Source of the DNA: Straminergon stramineum
Lineage: Eukaryota > Streptophyta > Bryopsida > Hypnales > Calliergonaceae
DNA length: 64,000 nucleotides
Direction of reading: 5' to 3'
Assembly (NCBI GenBank): GCA_963920665.1
Contig: OY987266.1
Location: 11,537,001-11,601,000 of the forward strand
Positions 11,501-23,865 of this stretch are shown in pieces. How positions within the stretch are numbered: the first letter of the stretch is position 1; every line of letters starts with the position of its first letter. The position numbers were made by a program, and so were the translations under genes. The notes beneath the pieces are model-generated. The model saw only the letters and a list, made by a program, of their open reading frames with translations. It searched no databases and was not told where the DNA came from.

Positions 11501-12382
11501 TGAGGAGATCCAGAGCTATGTGGCTTCTCACTGAAAATGATCAAATGTTAGTATCCAAGTTGGTGCCACCATTTGTCCCTAGTGACTTTTTTCACTCACC
11601 CCACATTTTGTTGCTATTTCAAGGAATGAAAAACAACGGATTTCGCAGTAGTGCTTGTGCACAAGATACCGATACCCAAAATAGCTGCTTGAAATGAGAG
11701 CACCAACTCTGAACATTTTAGTTGGGCGAGATTCTGGGTACTGACACATATCTTATTTGACTATTGATCTTGAGGTAGGAAAATAGTTGTCAGCTCTATC
11801 ACAAATCTTTTTCAGGGCAAAGAACAAATAGCTACCATCACATTTTTCTTTGCAGTTGAGATCATTCATTGAATGGCTACCTACAAGAGAGAGCTGTTAC
11901 TGTACTGTACTGTAATGTACATGTGAGTCTAATAAGACTTGACGTTCCGTATGTGCAGACTCAAGACTCGGATGCTTCTTGAATCGATCGTTGGCACAAT
12001 TATAGAAGTTGACCCATGTCACTGCCATTGAGCAGGTCCAGCTTGAGCTCTCACTATTAAAGAAATCACAGTTTGGAAAATGTAGCTTCAATCTTCAAAT
12101 CCTGATTTAGCTTTGAATTGCCACAGCCATTGTATGTGCCTGTTGATGTAGAATATCCGTTGTTCAATCCTTAGTGATCAGAAGATACAAGTTTAGTAAA
12201 ACTTAATTCAACCTCTGTATTACAGGCCCTGAAATCAAACGTTTCCTACACTCATCAAACTGCATGCCCTTCACCTTTACTTGGTAACCAAGCCATGAGA
12301 AGACCTGCACCGAAGTGAGTTACAATCATGTTTCTCATGCTGTGGTGTTTCAGCTGCACAATATTGACCCCATAGGAAGGCA
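8535..12382. other. Anonymous intergenic DNA
   Basis: No supported gene. Short ORFs at 9,552-9,821 (minus), 10,257-10,560 (both strands) and 11,500-11,697 (plus) lack recognisable domains. From about 10,950 composition becomes more balanced, as expected for older single-copy DNA, but I see no exon pattern. Confidence 0.45.
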
Positions 12383-12790
12383 TAAGGTAGGGACACCCAA
12401 ATGTGCCACTTGAAGAGATGTTCACAAAGCTAGTGTACTGTACATCTGCTAAATCAATAATTATGCATGTGCCTACTTTAGAAGAAATGGTTTTAGAACA
12501 TCTAAGGTAGAAGACCTGTCACAATTCAATTGCCATCCTATTTGTGCTGTGATGTCTCATTAGTGAACATTCTAAACTTTTGAATGTCCTCTATTGATAC
12601 ACAGTGGCTACAAAGTAGCACAAATAGAGTCTTACCTTACCAAAAAAAAATCTTCATATGGTATCCAAGTGGTGCAATGAAATCTCCTCCCACTTGCCAA
12701 TGAGAAAATGTAGAAGTTTCACAAATCTAATTATAGAAACTATCCACAATAGAAAATAGGAAATTGGTGGTTTTGGGTGTCCCTACTTTA
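12383..12790. mobile_element. MITE with TAAGGTAGGGACACCC termini (~408 bp)
   Basis: The left end reads TAAGGTAGGGACACCCAAA; the right end is the complement of TAAAGTAGGGACACCCAAAA. The same left terminus (TAAGGTAGATACACCCAAAA) begins at 63,961, at the window edge, showing it is a repeated family. Flanks allow a TA target duplication. No ORF. Confidence 0.75.
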
Positions 12791-13760
12791 CATCAAGATC
12801 TAGTACAACTCAGGGGAAGGCCTATAAGCCATTGTTGGGTCAACCATGAGATAACAATTAACACCACTATATTGGTGAAATCATGTGACGTTTTCTTTCA
12901 AGTCCATTCCAAAACTCCATTCTGTTAGTAAGAGTTGTTTTTGATGTAGAGATCATTGTTGTTTGTAATTCTTACACCAAAGAGTGCAACAATTACTAGG
13001 TCCATTACAAGTCATATATGTGATCCAAGCAGCTGCATCTAATAAGCAACTACTCCGTACTTCTCAAACTTCAGTTGTGAGATTTTCATATAATTATCAT
13101 GTGAATGCATCACAAAAATCTTGTTCAGGTGAAGTTCACTGTGTCAGGGGAGCAGGGTATCATGCCTCCCTTCTGCATTTTGGCCACCTCTCCCAAAGTT
13201 TGCTTGCACTTTCAAGGAGGAAAACATATCTGCAATTCAAATATGGAGAATTGTCTGGGATTTGTGGAGACTGGACTTTGAGGCTGCCTGAGGAGTAGAC
13301 TGACTCGTCATGGATTGGGTGAAGATGAAAGTAAAATGGTTCTCTTCCCTTTGCAAAATCACTCTTGAAGTATGGCCTGAGGAAGATGAGTTAAGCTTAA
13401 ATTGGAAAATCTCTGACAGAGACTCACATTCAGCAACTTGGCTTTTCGTCAAACATGGCATTTGGTGTCAAAGGATTTGAGTGCCTTCACTGAGATAATC
13501 CATAACTTAGATCAAACAAGGAACTCGCTTGCCCACATGAAAGACTCTTGTCTGCCACGATGCTAATTTTTTTGATTCGATCTCCTTTCATATCAAGTTT
13601 CTTTTTCTCAGATGCATGTTTCTGATTCTGAGTTGATGGAGAGGGTACTAAATTAGTGACTACCAGATCTCATGTTTTTTTTTATGTTGGCACACATCGA
13701 AGATTATTTCAACGGCGAAAAATAGAATACAAGCAATGAAGCCACCTGGGGTTGAAGTCC
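12791..13760. other. Intergenic with unassigned ORFs
   Basis: A 104-codon plus-strand ORF (12,984-13,298) and an overlapping 74-codon minus ORF (13,237-13,461) are present; neither shows a motif I recognise. Could be remnant exons. Confidence 0.35.
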
Positions 13761-14740
13761 TTAACCCCTCATCGCCCAAGGGGACAAAAAGTGTCCTCAC
13801 ATTCTTTGGCAGTCAAATTCAAAGTGCTGTTACTTTTGCATACGATGTCTGAATTCAATAAAACTTGTTGGAAAAGTTGCGCATATTAGTCTAGTTTCAC
13901 TGGTAAAATTTTCAGATCAATCCAAAATGTAATGGGTTTTTGATAGCCCTTCGAAGTTCACAGGTTCAATTTGAGTTCACCACATTGCATTCTAATGGCT
14001 GCAACTTCGGGGGCTTGTAACTTTTTCATAAAATGTTTTTTTCAATAAAATTTGTTGGGTTTTGTTCCTCTTAAGGTTTATTTATTGTGGTACAATTTTC
14101 ATGTCAATTCAAGTTGTTTTGAATGTTTGGGAGTAATTTGAAGTTCAAAATGGAGACATTTTTGTATTACAGTGAACTTCTGCAGCTTATAACTTCTTCA
14201 TACGTGGTCTGTTTTCAATCATTTTTGTTGGAAAAGTTTTAAATACTAGTCTAGTTTGAGTGGTTAAAATTTCATATCAATCCAAGAGGTAATGAGTGAC
14301 AGAGAAGCATTTTAGTAGAGGGAGGTTCAGCCATAGATGTGATTTTTTGCTACTTTTTTCACTGTTTTTTGACATTTCAAAACAATTTTGTAGATTCAAT
14401 GAGTCAATTGAATGATAATTTTTTTCACCGAAGTATTTTTCTTTTGGTTTTGAATCACTTTGTAGCTTAAAGTTTTTTCATTTGAGTAAGTCTAGAAATC
14501 GAATTTCACCTCCAAATGTGTTTTTAAGAAAATTTCAGCATCTTTTTTCAACACTAAAACTTTATAATCATTCAATCTGTACGGTCAAATGACCCCAAAT
14601 TTGTTTCACACCATCTACAACATGCACACTACAAGATTGTGTGGTTAAGATTTTCATACTTCACTGAAATTTAGACTTATAGCACTTGAAAAGCAAGGAT
14701 GCTTTTACACATGTTTGGACTTTGGGTGATGGGGGGTTAA
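13761..14740. mobile_element. TTAA element, 980 bp, third terminal subtype
   Basis: Left terminus TTAACCCCTCATCGCCCAA, right terminus the complement of TTAACCCCCCATCACCCAA, with TTAA at 13,761-13,764 and 14,737-14,740. The interior has three paralogous blocks, each of which carries a variant of 'aacttcttcata' followed by 'ttttcaat.aaattTGTTGG' and a 'gtctagttt' motif (around 13,840, 14,020 and 14,190), suggesting internal tandem duplication. It abuts the 800-bp dispersed repeat on the right. Confidence 0.7.
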
Positions 14741-15552
14741 TTCTACATGGAACTCAAGTGTGCAATGTTTCCAATTGGAAAATCAAAATTGTTGGCATGG
14801 AAAATTTTAAGAAGAGCTTTGTTGAAAGCCTTGGAGGCAACTTTTCAACTTCTAGTAAATTATTTTAAACATTGGACTTGAACATTTTGGTTGATTTTAG
14901 TTTGATAACATGGTGAAGCCATTCTTAAAATGTAGTTTCTCTCTATTCCCTACTCAAATAGAAGTGAATACATCATGGAAATGGACAAAGGCAACTCCAC
15001 CTCTAGAAAACTTGGAAATTCATTTCCAATTCCTATCCAACATAGAAGTCCGTTCTAAGGACAAGAGTTTAGGTTGGTTCTCTTTAGTTGTTGTAGAGAA
15101 TAAAATCAACATCTTCAAATCATTTGAAAGGGTCTTGAACATGGTTTATTATTGAATTGTTAAATTGTTTTTGGGCCTTGTTGTTAGTTGAAAGAGATTT
15201 CTAGATTCTAAGAGAATTTTCAAATTTTATTGTTGGTGTTAAATAGTATGTTTTAGTATTTTTCCATAGTGTAAAAAAATAAATACATGATGGGTCAATT
15301 CTCTCAATTTGCAAATACCTGCAAATAGTAAAAGGAAAATGTTCTTAGCTATTAGACGGATTCATGTGTGAGGGTCTCTTTATGCTCTATCTCCAAACTT
15401 GTTAACAAAATCAAAATGTCAAATGTAGGGCAAGGTTTACAGAAAGGTTCACTGAACTTGTTGACATTGAAATTGTAAGTACTAAGTACCGTTCATGACT
15501 ATTACATTGTCACCAAACTCGTTGAAGATCTTGAGAGTTACTGTGACTCCCC
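14741..15552 (+). repeat. ~800-bp dispersed repeat, copy 2
   Basis: Homologous to 5,752-6,553 in the same orientation. An 81-codon open segment (14,910-15,155) is preserved here and is partly interrupted in copy 1. Homology starts essentially at the border of the upstream TTAA element. Confidence 0.75.
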
Positions 15553-18224
15553 CATTCCATTACAAGAAAAATGGGGCTTGTAAAGGGTCGCAAAACTGGA
15601 ACAACAGTAACGTCCCTGGGGGGAGCGTTACAGAATGTCAAAAATCTGTTTCAAAATTCAACAACTTTGTTGAGTGACCAGAAAAGCAACACAAGTGGAA
15701 AAAACATTTGAAAATAATTTTTCAAATGCACATGAATATGTTGCGACTGCATAAGACGACACTATTCATGCAAAACAGAGTTACTTTGCTCAGTATGACT
15801 TTGAACACTTTTGAACAAGATTTTGAATTAAGCTTATGATCCAGCCACAATGTGTATGTCCCAGCCGAGCTCCATTCTATTTCCATGGAATTCCAAACTC
15901 AAACTGAAGTGATTCTAATCCAAATCAGAGTCTAGAAATAATGAAAGTCACATGGAAGGCAGCCACTGGGCTACCAATAGAGCTACTCAATCAATCCCAA
16001 GTTGTTGATAGAAAAACGTTTGGAAGCAATGACTGACTGCCTCAAAATGCCCCCAGTCCTCTTTAAAAAATTCAAAACCAATAATGAAAAATTGACCAAT
16101 TAGTTGACAAATTGAAGTGACTCTAGACCCGAATTCTTTTAGTCAAGGATTGACAACCTAAATTCAGCAAATTAGTCTAGAATTCAATACAATTCGAGTA
16201 CAGAGTCGCTAAAATGAATGATGCTGCTTCCTCGACCCAATATGTAACATTGTATTAATTGTGATAAAGGCATTATTTTCTTGTGTCTATGTTTAAACAT
16301 ATTTGCTACGCACCAAGCACCTCCTTCAACCACTGTTCAGTGCAAGAGTACTAACCAGAAAAACTAAAACCTAAACCCATAAATGAAATTCTCCGATGAA
16401 AAATTGACTGTACTCCCGGTCAGTACAAGTAATCTGAAATCCAATAGTCTCAAATGCAGCTCAAATGTGGCCAGTTTCCGTTCCTCAAGGTTTAAGTTTT
16501 AAGGGAGTTGCACTGACCTGCCGGATGGCTAATGGACTCCACTGTATCTGAGGGTCGCATGCTGCTGTCACTTTGACTATCCACGCTTTTCCATTAAGGA
16601 TAAAAGTCTTCTTGAAATGCCCAAATCACCTCCCTTGCAATAGTACTATAAAATCAACAAAAGAAATCTAATATGGTCCAATTCATAAGGATTGAAAAAA
16701 GAACAATCCCACGACTGAATGTGCTCGAGGGAGTTGTTTGAATGAGTTTAAAATAAGGACTTTTGTTGGTAGAAATCGTTTCCATTCGTGTCAAATGTAT
16801 CTGAGCTGATAATCAGATATTTTGCAATCTTCGTCTGGAGATGAGTCCTTCAATCCCGATTGATTGGTGCCGTGGTGCATCCGCTTATTGAAAGACAAAT
16901 TCCCGGATCTGGTCAGTAGACTTTGGCGATTTGATTGAGGAGATCCTTGACACCATAGTTTCCACGATTATGATCTTGACACTCATAGTGGAGTGTGGCT
17001 GCGATCTCTTCGGCAATAAGGTATGAAGACTCAGAATTAGGGCTTCCGTCTTTGGATTATGTGGTGATGCCCATGCTGCATGCTGAGAGCTCACACTAAG
17101 TTTGTATAGCTTGGGAAAATCAGCAGTTAAATTCTTTGCTAGGAAAAAACCTAATATCAACAAGGATACCCTAATTTGGACACTATTCTAGTGATTATCA
17201 ATGCTAGAGTGGAAAGGGTGCAAGCCTAGCATTACTACTCAGGAATGTTATTGACGATTTTGTGTGGTTCTGGTTGGACTTTTCTTTTGATCTGTGAAAA
17301 ATGAGGTCATAGTAAATCCAGATATGGCTCATATTCAATACAGTTTTCAGGGAATTGGCAGTTTTCGATTGCGATGACGAAATGCACAAGCAGTTTTTTG
17401 TTGGATAACTAGGACAAGTCTAGATTTCGTTCTTGCATAATTTTACAGAACTTCGCCAATTTAATGAAAAAACAATGCCATAATCATTCAGGGACTACGC
17501 GCTCAGCAACAGCGCCGCTCTCTTCGTTCCCCATGCTGTCTTTCTCGAGCTCCAGCAGGAGTTGGAGGTGGCGCTTAACTTGAAGAGTTAGAGGAGCAGG
17601 TGCACCACAGTAGCAGCAACAACTTCGCAAACGTGGTGCAGGTGACGCTACGGTGGGGGCTACCCCAAGTGTATAGTTCTCATTGAGTGTAGTTGTGGAA
17701 TCGAGTGTAGTTGCAGGTATGTTGCCGAGTAAGATTCCTGTAATCAGTGTTTGAACATTTTGAACTGCCTGATTGTGAAGTTCAAATTAGCATACAGTCC
17801 GAAGGCATCCTTCACTCTGTGTCTAGGGCCTGTGACTCATGTACATAGTACAATCAAATGGCACTAATTGGTGCCAATTTTCTGCAGATTTTATGAGGAT
17901 GCCATGATTTTGACATCAATAATGAGAGTGTCCTTTGCAACAAGGGGAGCATGCCTCAAAATGGCTTGAGTGCATCAAATAAATCTTTATTATTTTTTAC
18001 TTTTCTGTTCTCTTTTGGAAAGATTTTAGCAAATGAATGCCCTCGGGGCTTTGTAATCTAGCTAAACAACAGGTTGCAGAGCTCCTACTGGGCTTCTCAA
18101 CGAGCTCAGATTCAGTCCGGTCCTCTTCATCTTTTCCTCGAGAGGTACTTTGGTCTTTTTTTTTAAATGAATGGAGGATGACTAGCTTGGGGATTAAGAA
18201 GAACTAGAATAGCTGCTCGTCTGA
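15553..18224. other. Anonymous DNA, moderate GC, no gene recognised
   Basis: Composition is more balanced than the surrounding AT-rich DNA. A short open stretch on the plus strand around 17,491-17,595 (peptide with FVPHAVFLELQQELE) looks protein-like and could be a relic exon, but no start, splice partner or domain supports it. The rest shows nothing. Confidence 0.35.
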
Positions 18225-18515
18225 TCAAGCAAAGAATATAAAGTAAGTGCTAAAGAGTAGTTCGAAAAGACATGTGAGGAGGAGCATGCTCGTGCAGCAA
18301 ACACGAGGGAGGGAAAAGAGATTTTGGTGCTTTCGTGGGCGACAACGGAGAAGATGAAAACTCTGCGTAGGTTCGAGTCCTCTGGGCTGATGGAGCTGGG
18401 TATGAGCGGAGTGCTGTGAAGGGCAGCTTGGCAAGCCTTTTTCCGCAGCGACAAAGCGGGGATGAGGCGGGGCCCAGACCACTTGAATTACTTGATGGGG
18501 GTACTTAACTTCTAA
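18225..18515 (+). pseudogene. Possible coding relic with two in-frame stops
   Basis: One frame stays open in a protein-like composition (charged, with KTLRRFESSGLMELG and AWQAFFRSDKAG segments) from 18,225 to a TAA at 18,513-18,515, apart from a TAG and a TGA. Both stops would be sense codons (CAG, CGA) before a single C-to-T change. No family recognised and no start codon assigned; it might be a transposon gene fragment. Weak evidence. Confidence 0.25.
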
Positions 18516-18578
18516 CGTCAGAAAGGCTGAAGAAGGACTGCTAGATTGACAGCCGTCTGAAGACTGTGTATACGATCT

Positions 18579-18945
18579 TTACACACAAATCTCATCCCAT
18601 GCGAGTATAAGTAACAAACAGTGAGTTAGTATGTTCCCCAAACATACCCTGGTTGGCATACTTACTATTGCCCTCTTTGCAAATCCCAACTGGCTTCTTC
18701 CTGTTGTTACATGCAACAAAGGTTCTTTGAAAATATTTTTCAAGTGCAAATCGAGGTTTTGTCCAGTGTCCAGAGTCCTAATTGTTGAGAGGGAGTTTGT
18801 ACGTGAGATGCTCATGCTGAAAGGCAACGCAACAGAATTCATGGCGATGGAGTCTTTTGGAGGATCGTGGGGCAATGCCTCCGAATCAAATGAGAAAGTT
18901 CTTAGTGAAATCCTCATCTCTTGTTTTTTAACACACCACATGTAA
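18579..18945. other. Block open on both strands (120 and 104 codons)
   Basis: A 120-codon minus ORF (18,941 to 18,579) and a 104-codon plus ORF (18,631-18,945) overlap almost completely. Neither has a domain I recognise; at most one can be coding. The right end includes 41 bases (18,888-18,928) repeated exactly at 34,687-34,727. Confidence 0.3.
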
Positions 18946-18990
18946 AATGTAGATGTATGATAGTGATATGGATTTCTTATGTATTATTAT

Positions 18991-19117
18991 AACAAGCTAC
19001 AATTTTTTTTTAAATTCCTTTTTTTAGTTACAAGCTACATTTTTTTATTTTATTAACAAGCTACATTATTTTTTTTTTTTCATTTTTTTTCATTTATTTT
19101 TTGTAACAAGCTACATT
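18991..19117. repeat. Degenerate tandem repeat of ACAAGCTACA + poly-T
   Basis: Four occurrences of (A)ACAAGCTACA separated by T-rich runs of variable length. Low-complexity DNA; no coding role. Confidence 0.7.
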
Positions 19118-19650
19118 ATAGATTTCTTATTTTTCTGGAACAAGGTAGTGTCTTTCATTGTGCCTTCTATTTTGAAATTTAAGATGAAATTTAAACCTAG
19201 ATTATGCATTCTTTTCTTTTCGAAACATAAATGGTGAAAATGAAGGAATGCCAAAAGGAAGGAAGTCAAATAAAGGCTCAAAACAATTTGAAATAGTTGC
19301 TATTAAGAAGGATGGTCAATGGCTTTTAAAAAGGATGGATAGGCGATGGATAGCACTCAACTACTATGGACAGGTGCTCAACCGCGATCCTCCCAAATGA
19401 AGTCCATCTCACTTGGCAGGGGGCGCCTAATGATTTAGTGGGCACCATGGCCAAAGTCACTGTTGCTACAGACTACCCTATGTTTGTAAAAAGAATTGAA
19501 TAAATCCCAAGAATGACTGTTTGAGAGAATGATTTCCAAACGCTAGCTCACCTTTTGCAGCATGTGCGTGAGGTTGTTGCTTGCAACGTTAGCCAACTTC
19601 ACCGTCAACATCACATTCTTTCCTTCCACGGAGTCTTTGAAAATCAACTT

Positions 19651-20113
19651 CACCACCACTCTAAGGGACCATGGGGACACTTGTGTGTGTGTTCCGTGGC
19701 ACTAGTTGGGTGGAGTCCCTCTCCTTGTTAGGCCACTCTCAATGTGTCCCAAGTTGTGTGTCCTGGTTAGCCATGGTTTAGAAGTATCAAATACAAAATG
19801 GGCTAGCAAGGGTGGGGTGACACTCAAAGGTGGTTAGGACTATGGTGAGTAGTGCCACTACGGGTTCTTGCACAATAAGATGGAATGTATGTCCTATGTT
19901 ACCAAAAAACATGCCCCAGTGTCATGATGGGTGTGCGTGCTAGTAGTCTGAGGATTGGGACTCAACAGAATGAATTGGAAATGGAAACTAATATTGTGGA
20001 TGCTTTGCATGTACAGTGTTAGGTAGTTGGTGACCTAAGTGAAGCTAGAAAAACAAGCATGGTGAGTCCATTGAGCGATGAAGGTGCTATAAAGTGACAT
20101 TTGGGTTGTGACA
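19651..20113 (+). mobile_element. 3' fragment of the 46.7-kb solo-LTR family
   Basis: Aligned in direct orientation to 47,346-47,813: shared strings include GGTTGGGTGGAGTCCC-like, GGTGAGTAGTGCCAC, CTTGCACAATAAGATGGAA and ACATGCCCC(A/G)GTGTCATGATG. It ends at GACA (20,113), the same LTR end as in the intact copy, but the first ~640 bp of that LTR are absent. This is an older, truncated copy. Confidence 0.8.
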
Positions 20114-20209
20114 ATAGAAGCACTAGTTGTCAATCGTGTTCAATATCCAACCTGAAGACTCCTCTATTTCCGACCATAGTATAGAAACAAAGTTTTAAAT
20201 ATTTTTTTT

Positions 20210-20515
20210 GTCTTTTTTTTGTCTTTTTCAAAGACAAGACTAATAAGATTATGATACATGTGTGGAAAAAATGAATATTTAAGTAGTTCTAAATTGATCC
20301 GAATTAGAAGATTCTAGAGATTGGAAATGGGTGCGACATACTTTTTGGCTTCTAAAATTTGTAGATATTTCAATGGTGACTAAAAAATTCTGGAAAACTC
20401 TCTATTTCCATATTTTTTGTCTTCCTACATGAGAAAATTTTCTACAAGCTCTTGTTCCTCACCATTTGCTCTTAAATTGCTTAAATGATTGACTACTAGT
20501 GCTTCTACCTTAAGT
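20210..20515 (+). repeat. Dispersed repeat shared with 6,840-7,175
   Basis: Direct-orientation homologue of the block near 7 kb. Both copies show the same order of short conserved strings and no ORF. Confidence 0.6.
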
Positions 20516-22150
20516 ATTTACAAGTGCATGTCATAACTTAACTTTACTCAAAGAATATAACTTATGAAGTGATACTGTAGGACTAGTGCACACTAGTCGG
20601 GTGACTGTATGTCAATCCCTTTTGTTGGGGTGTTGAGTCAATTTATACAGACATGAAAAAAAAATATTGAGTCTTCTCTATACATAAACCATGAGAAGAA
20701 AATGCCACATTCATTTGTGGAGTGGGATAGCTTTTGTGCCACAATTAGGGTGTAATGCCTAATTATGTGGTTTGCCTGTGTAATCAAGCATTACGCATTT
20801 TGCATCCAAATTGTTATGTTTGTCTTATTGATTTCATCCAAATTTTCTTCTTGTGATTTATGCCCGGCAAAGCTTCTCAATGTTGGGCATTGTGTGATGA
20901 AAAGAACCTCCTCATCAGGCTCTACCCTCCTTGAAGGCCCTTTCTATCACACGATGCCTTCTTCCTCAGACAAGGATGGTGTGTTTACAAGTATGGAGAC
21001 GAGTTTTGAGAGTCCATATGGAGTAACAATTTGATCATTATTTTTAGCAACATAATGCAATATTTATGGTCTCATGAAGGAGAGGCATGTATTCCCTCAT
21101 GAAGTCCAGCATATCAACATGCATCTTGTATATGAATTCACAATGCTTTTTTTGTTTTTTTAGAAAAGTCTCTTAGTATTTATGAAATTTGTCTAAGCTT
21201 ATCTATCTTTACATTTCTAACAAAATGCCTTAAAAACATCATAATTTTTTCAAATAATTATGTATTATTGAATTTGAAACAACTACATCTTGTGATCTAA
21301 GTTACAATTGGTCCAATTCATCTATTTAAAAAAACAAAATCACCATCAATGAGTGCTCCATGAACAAACATTTGTTGTCAATCCATGAAAAAAATTCAAA
21401 CTAGATTAGAATTCAAATGCATTCTAGAATAAGTATTGAAAGAAATACTATATAAAACTTGAATTTTATATGACTTTCCATATAATATCTAATTGATAAG
21501 ATTTATGAAACTACGGGAATTAAAACTTGTCAAAAAAGAGATTTTATGTAGAATTTTTTTTAATCTCTTAACAATAAGATTTTCAAATTTTGATCAATGG
21601 ATGAATACAAATATGTTCAAAGAATACAAATTATTGTTTTGGCATTCATCTAATGGTTGTAAATTCTTGTGTTAATTCTCTATCATAAATATAGTACAAA
21701 TTCTCAAAACTTTGCTTTACAAGTATTCATTAGTGCAAAAAGTATGTTTCAACCTAAAAAGTAATTGATCTTAGATCAAGTAATGATCCCTCAAAACTAA
21801 ACTAAATCTATAAGATGATTGTAAATCATAAGAAAATCAATAGAATTAGAATATACCATTTTGAGCTAGTAGAAAAAAATTCTTTATATGAAGATTACAA
21901 ATATTCAATTGATTGTAATCAATTTTAGAGAGAATTCTAAAAACTTTTTTGTCAAATTTTATCCATAATCATTGTAGTTCAATCATATGGATATGGTCTA
22001 TAGATCATATTCTTTAACTTTTTTTAGCACATCAACTAAAACCATCAAAGTATATATTGTTCTAACTTGCATTTTGTAGTACATCTTCTCAATAATGAAA
22101 ATGTAGACTATGGCATAAATTCTTTGTGATAAAGAATGCAAGGTGAGGTT
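20516..22150. other. AT-rich intergenic; no gene recognised
   Basis: An 89-codon plus ORF (20,765-21,034) has a hydrophobic N-terminal segment but no recognised family or transcript signals. The remainder to 22,150 is strongly AT-rich with no structure that I could support. Confidence 0.4.
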
Positions 22151-22805
22151 TTAACCCCTAAATGCCTAAGGGACCAAAATATGGTGTTTGCAAAACATTA
22201 AAGTTAAATGAAACTTGACAAAGTTGCTATTTTTAGTAGTTCATATTTATGAAAACTTCTGTTTGAAGTCTAGTTTTAGCATCACAAAACTTATCTTGAA
22301 ATTGATTGATTATTTTTTTTCTATTCAAGACTTTGTGCAAGGGTGTCTATTGCAATCTTGACTTTTTTTAGTGTTTAGGACTCTTGGAAATGAGCCGCAA
22401 ATATATTAAAGTTTGGAAAAAAAAACTCATTAGAAATTCATTTTTTTTTAAATGTGGAGAAAATTTTGAAAAGCCATAATTTGAGTGGGGTTATACATGC
22501 TAGGCTCTTTAACCTCATATTTTTTCGTGACCAACTTTTTAGATTTGACATGTCAAAAGAGGATTGAAAGACTTCAATTCACTTTTGTAATTTTAACACC
22601 CTCATGATCAAACATAGTAATCATTCAATCCATAAGTGACATTGTTGTACTTTCTTTTCCTAAGTGATCTCTAACATGTCTAGCTTTCATTTGTACGGTT
22701 ACATTTCAAAAAAACTTGAAAAAGCTTATTAAAATGTTGTCTTTTTGTTCAATTTAGAGCAAATTTCTAGAAGCTCAAAAAAGACCTTGGGCATTTACGG
22801 GTTAA
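22151..22805 (+). mobile_element. TTAA MITE, family copy 3 (655 bp, uninterrupted)
   Basis: Left terminus TTAACCCCTAAATGCC; right terminus the complement of TTAACCCGTAAATGCCC. The interior matches copy 2 (2,870-4,194) block for block and copy 1 in inversion. It serves as the reference for delimiting the insertion in copy 2. TTAA at both borders, unrelated flanks beyond it. Confidence 0.85.
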
Positions 22806-22839
22806 AACTCATTGTAGAATAAATAGACACAAAGTTAGA

Positions 22840-22840
<1 letters not shown>

Positions 22841-22895
<55 letters not shown>

Positions 22896-22897
22896 CC
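22841..22897. repeat. (ATT)19 microsatellite
   Basis: Nineteen uninterrupted ATT units, 57 bp. The perfect array implies recent slippage and likely length polymorphism. Confidence 0.97.
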
Positions 22898-23855
22898 ATT
22901 CTTATTACTATTGCAATTTCTCCTTTGATGATCACTACCAAATTCTAAATCTCATCCATCTGTTTATGAGTTTTTCATCCATTGTCTTTGTCTTCTCAAA
23001 ATTTCACCAATTGAATTGTTGATTTATGAATGGAATTCCTCCACCAATTATGAACTCATAGAAGAAATGGAAAGAGGTTGAAGACTTTTTTTTTCAACAC
23101 AATGAAATAAGAATTCCATTGCAAAGAAAGAAGAATACAAGCCGCAAGCCACAAGTGGCCTGGGGATAGACCTAAACAAACGATGCACAAGACCTAAACC
23201 CAAACGCAAAGACAGAGGACCTTCACAACGTAGCGTAGATGAAGGCCAAAGGCCTCCTTTGGCTAGCAAAAGCAATAGGGTCACGTGGCTGGTCCTAGGA
23301 GAGTGACCTTACAAAGGTAGAAATACAAAGTGCGCGCTAGGGCCAATAGGTTCCTAGTGGAAAATTCCTTCAACTATGGAGGTGAAGAGACCTTGTTTAT
23401 AGTTGTGTTGGCCACACTTTTTGAGGAACATCAGCAACTTGTCAGGAGGATGCTTCTTCATGTGAGTAATTCCACTCCAACCGGCCATAATCAATCATCT
23501 AACACCAAATACGTTGAAGACTATTTTGGTTGCAACTCTGTGTTTGTTATGGGGACCTACCTATCCATGTGGCATCTGAATGAACTAAGCCCCCTATGGC
23601 GATGTAAAACTCTAATTTTTTTGGTTTACCTAGAAAAACTAACTGGAAACTCAGAAGTAGGTATCCGGATTTAGCTAAGGAACCATTGGGAGCTAAAATA
23701 GAGAAGGAAAATGAGATAGTGGAGAGATTTGCTCAATCCGGTCCCAATAGGAGGACGGATGAGAACGGATGATTGACTGGATAGGGGATGGACCGGATAT
23801 CATGAAGGAATTGGATCCGGAATAGGTCATGATGAGGTGGCAAGGGGGCCAACGA

Positions 23856-23865
23856 CTATATAAGG
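23856..23865 (+). promoter_or_regulatory. Candidate TATA box (CTATATAAGG)
   Basis: A consensus-like TATA element about 300 bp upstream of the gag-like pseudogene on the same strand, followed by a pyrimidine-rich leader (around 23,890-24,000). It likely served the transposon transcript. A near-identical TATATAAGG motif is at 44,019. No transcription data. Confidence 0.4.

Noticed and set aside
18366..18378. GGTTCGAGTCC string resembling a tRNA T-arm
   Set aside because: The adjoining bases do not form a 5-bp T-stem and no acceptor, D- or anticodon stem fits around it.
23330..23674. 114-codon plus-strand ORF
   Set aside because: No domain, no homology recognised, and no supporting start or splice signals; not listed as a gene.
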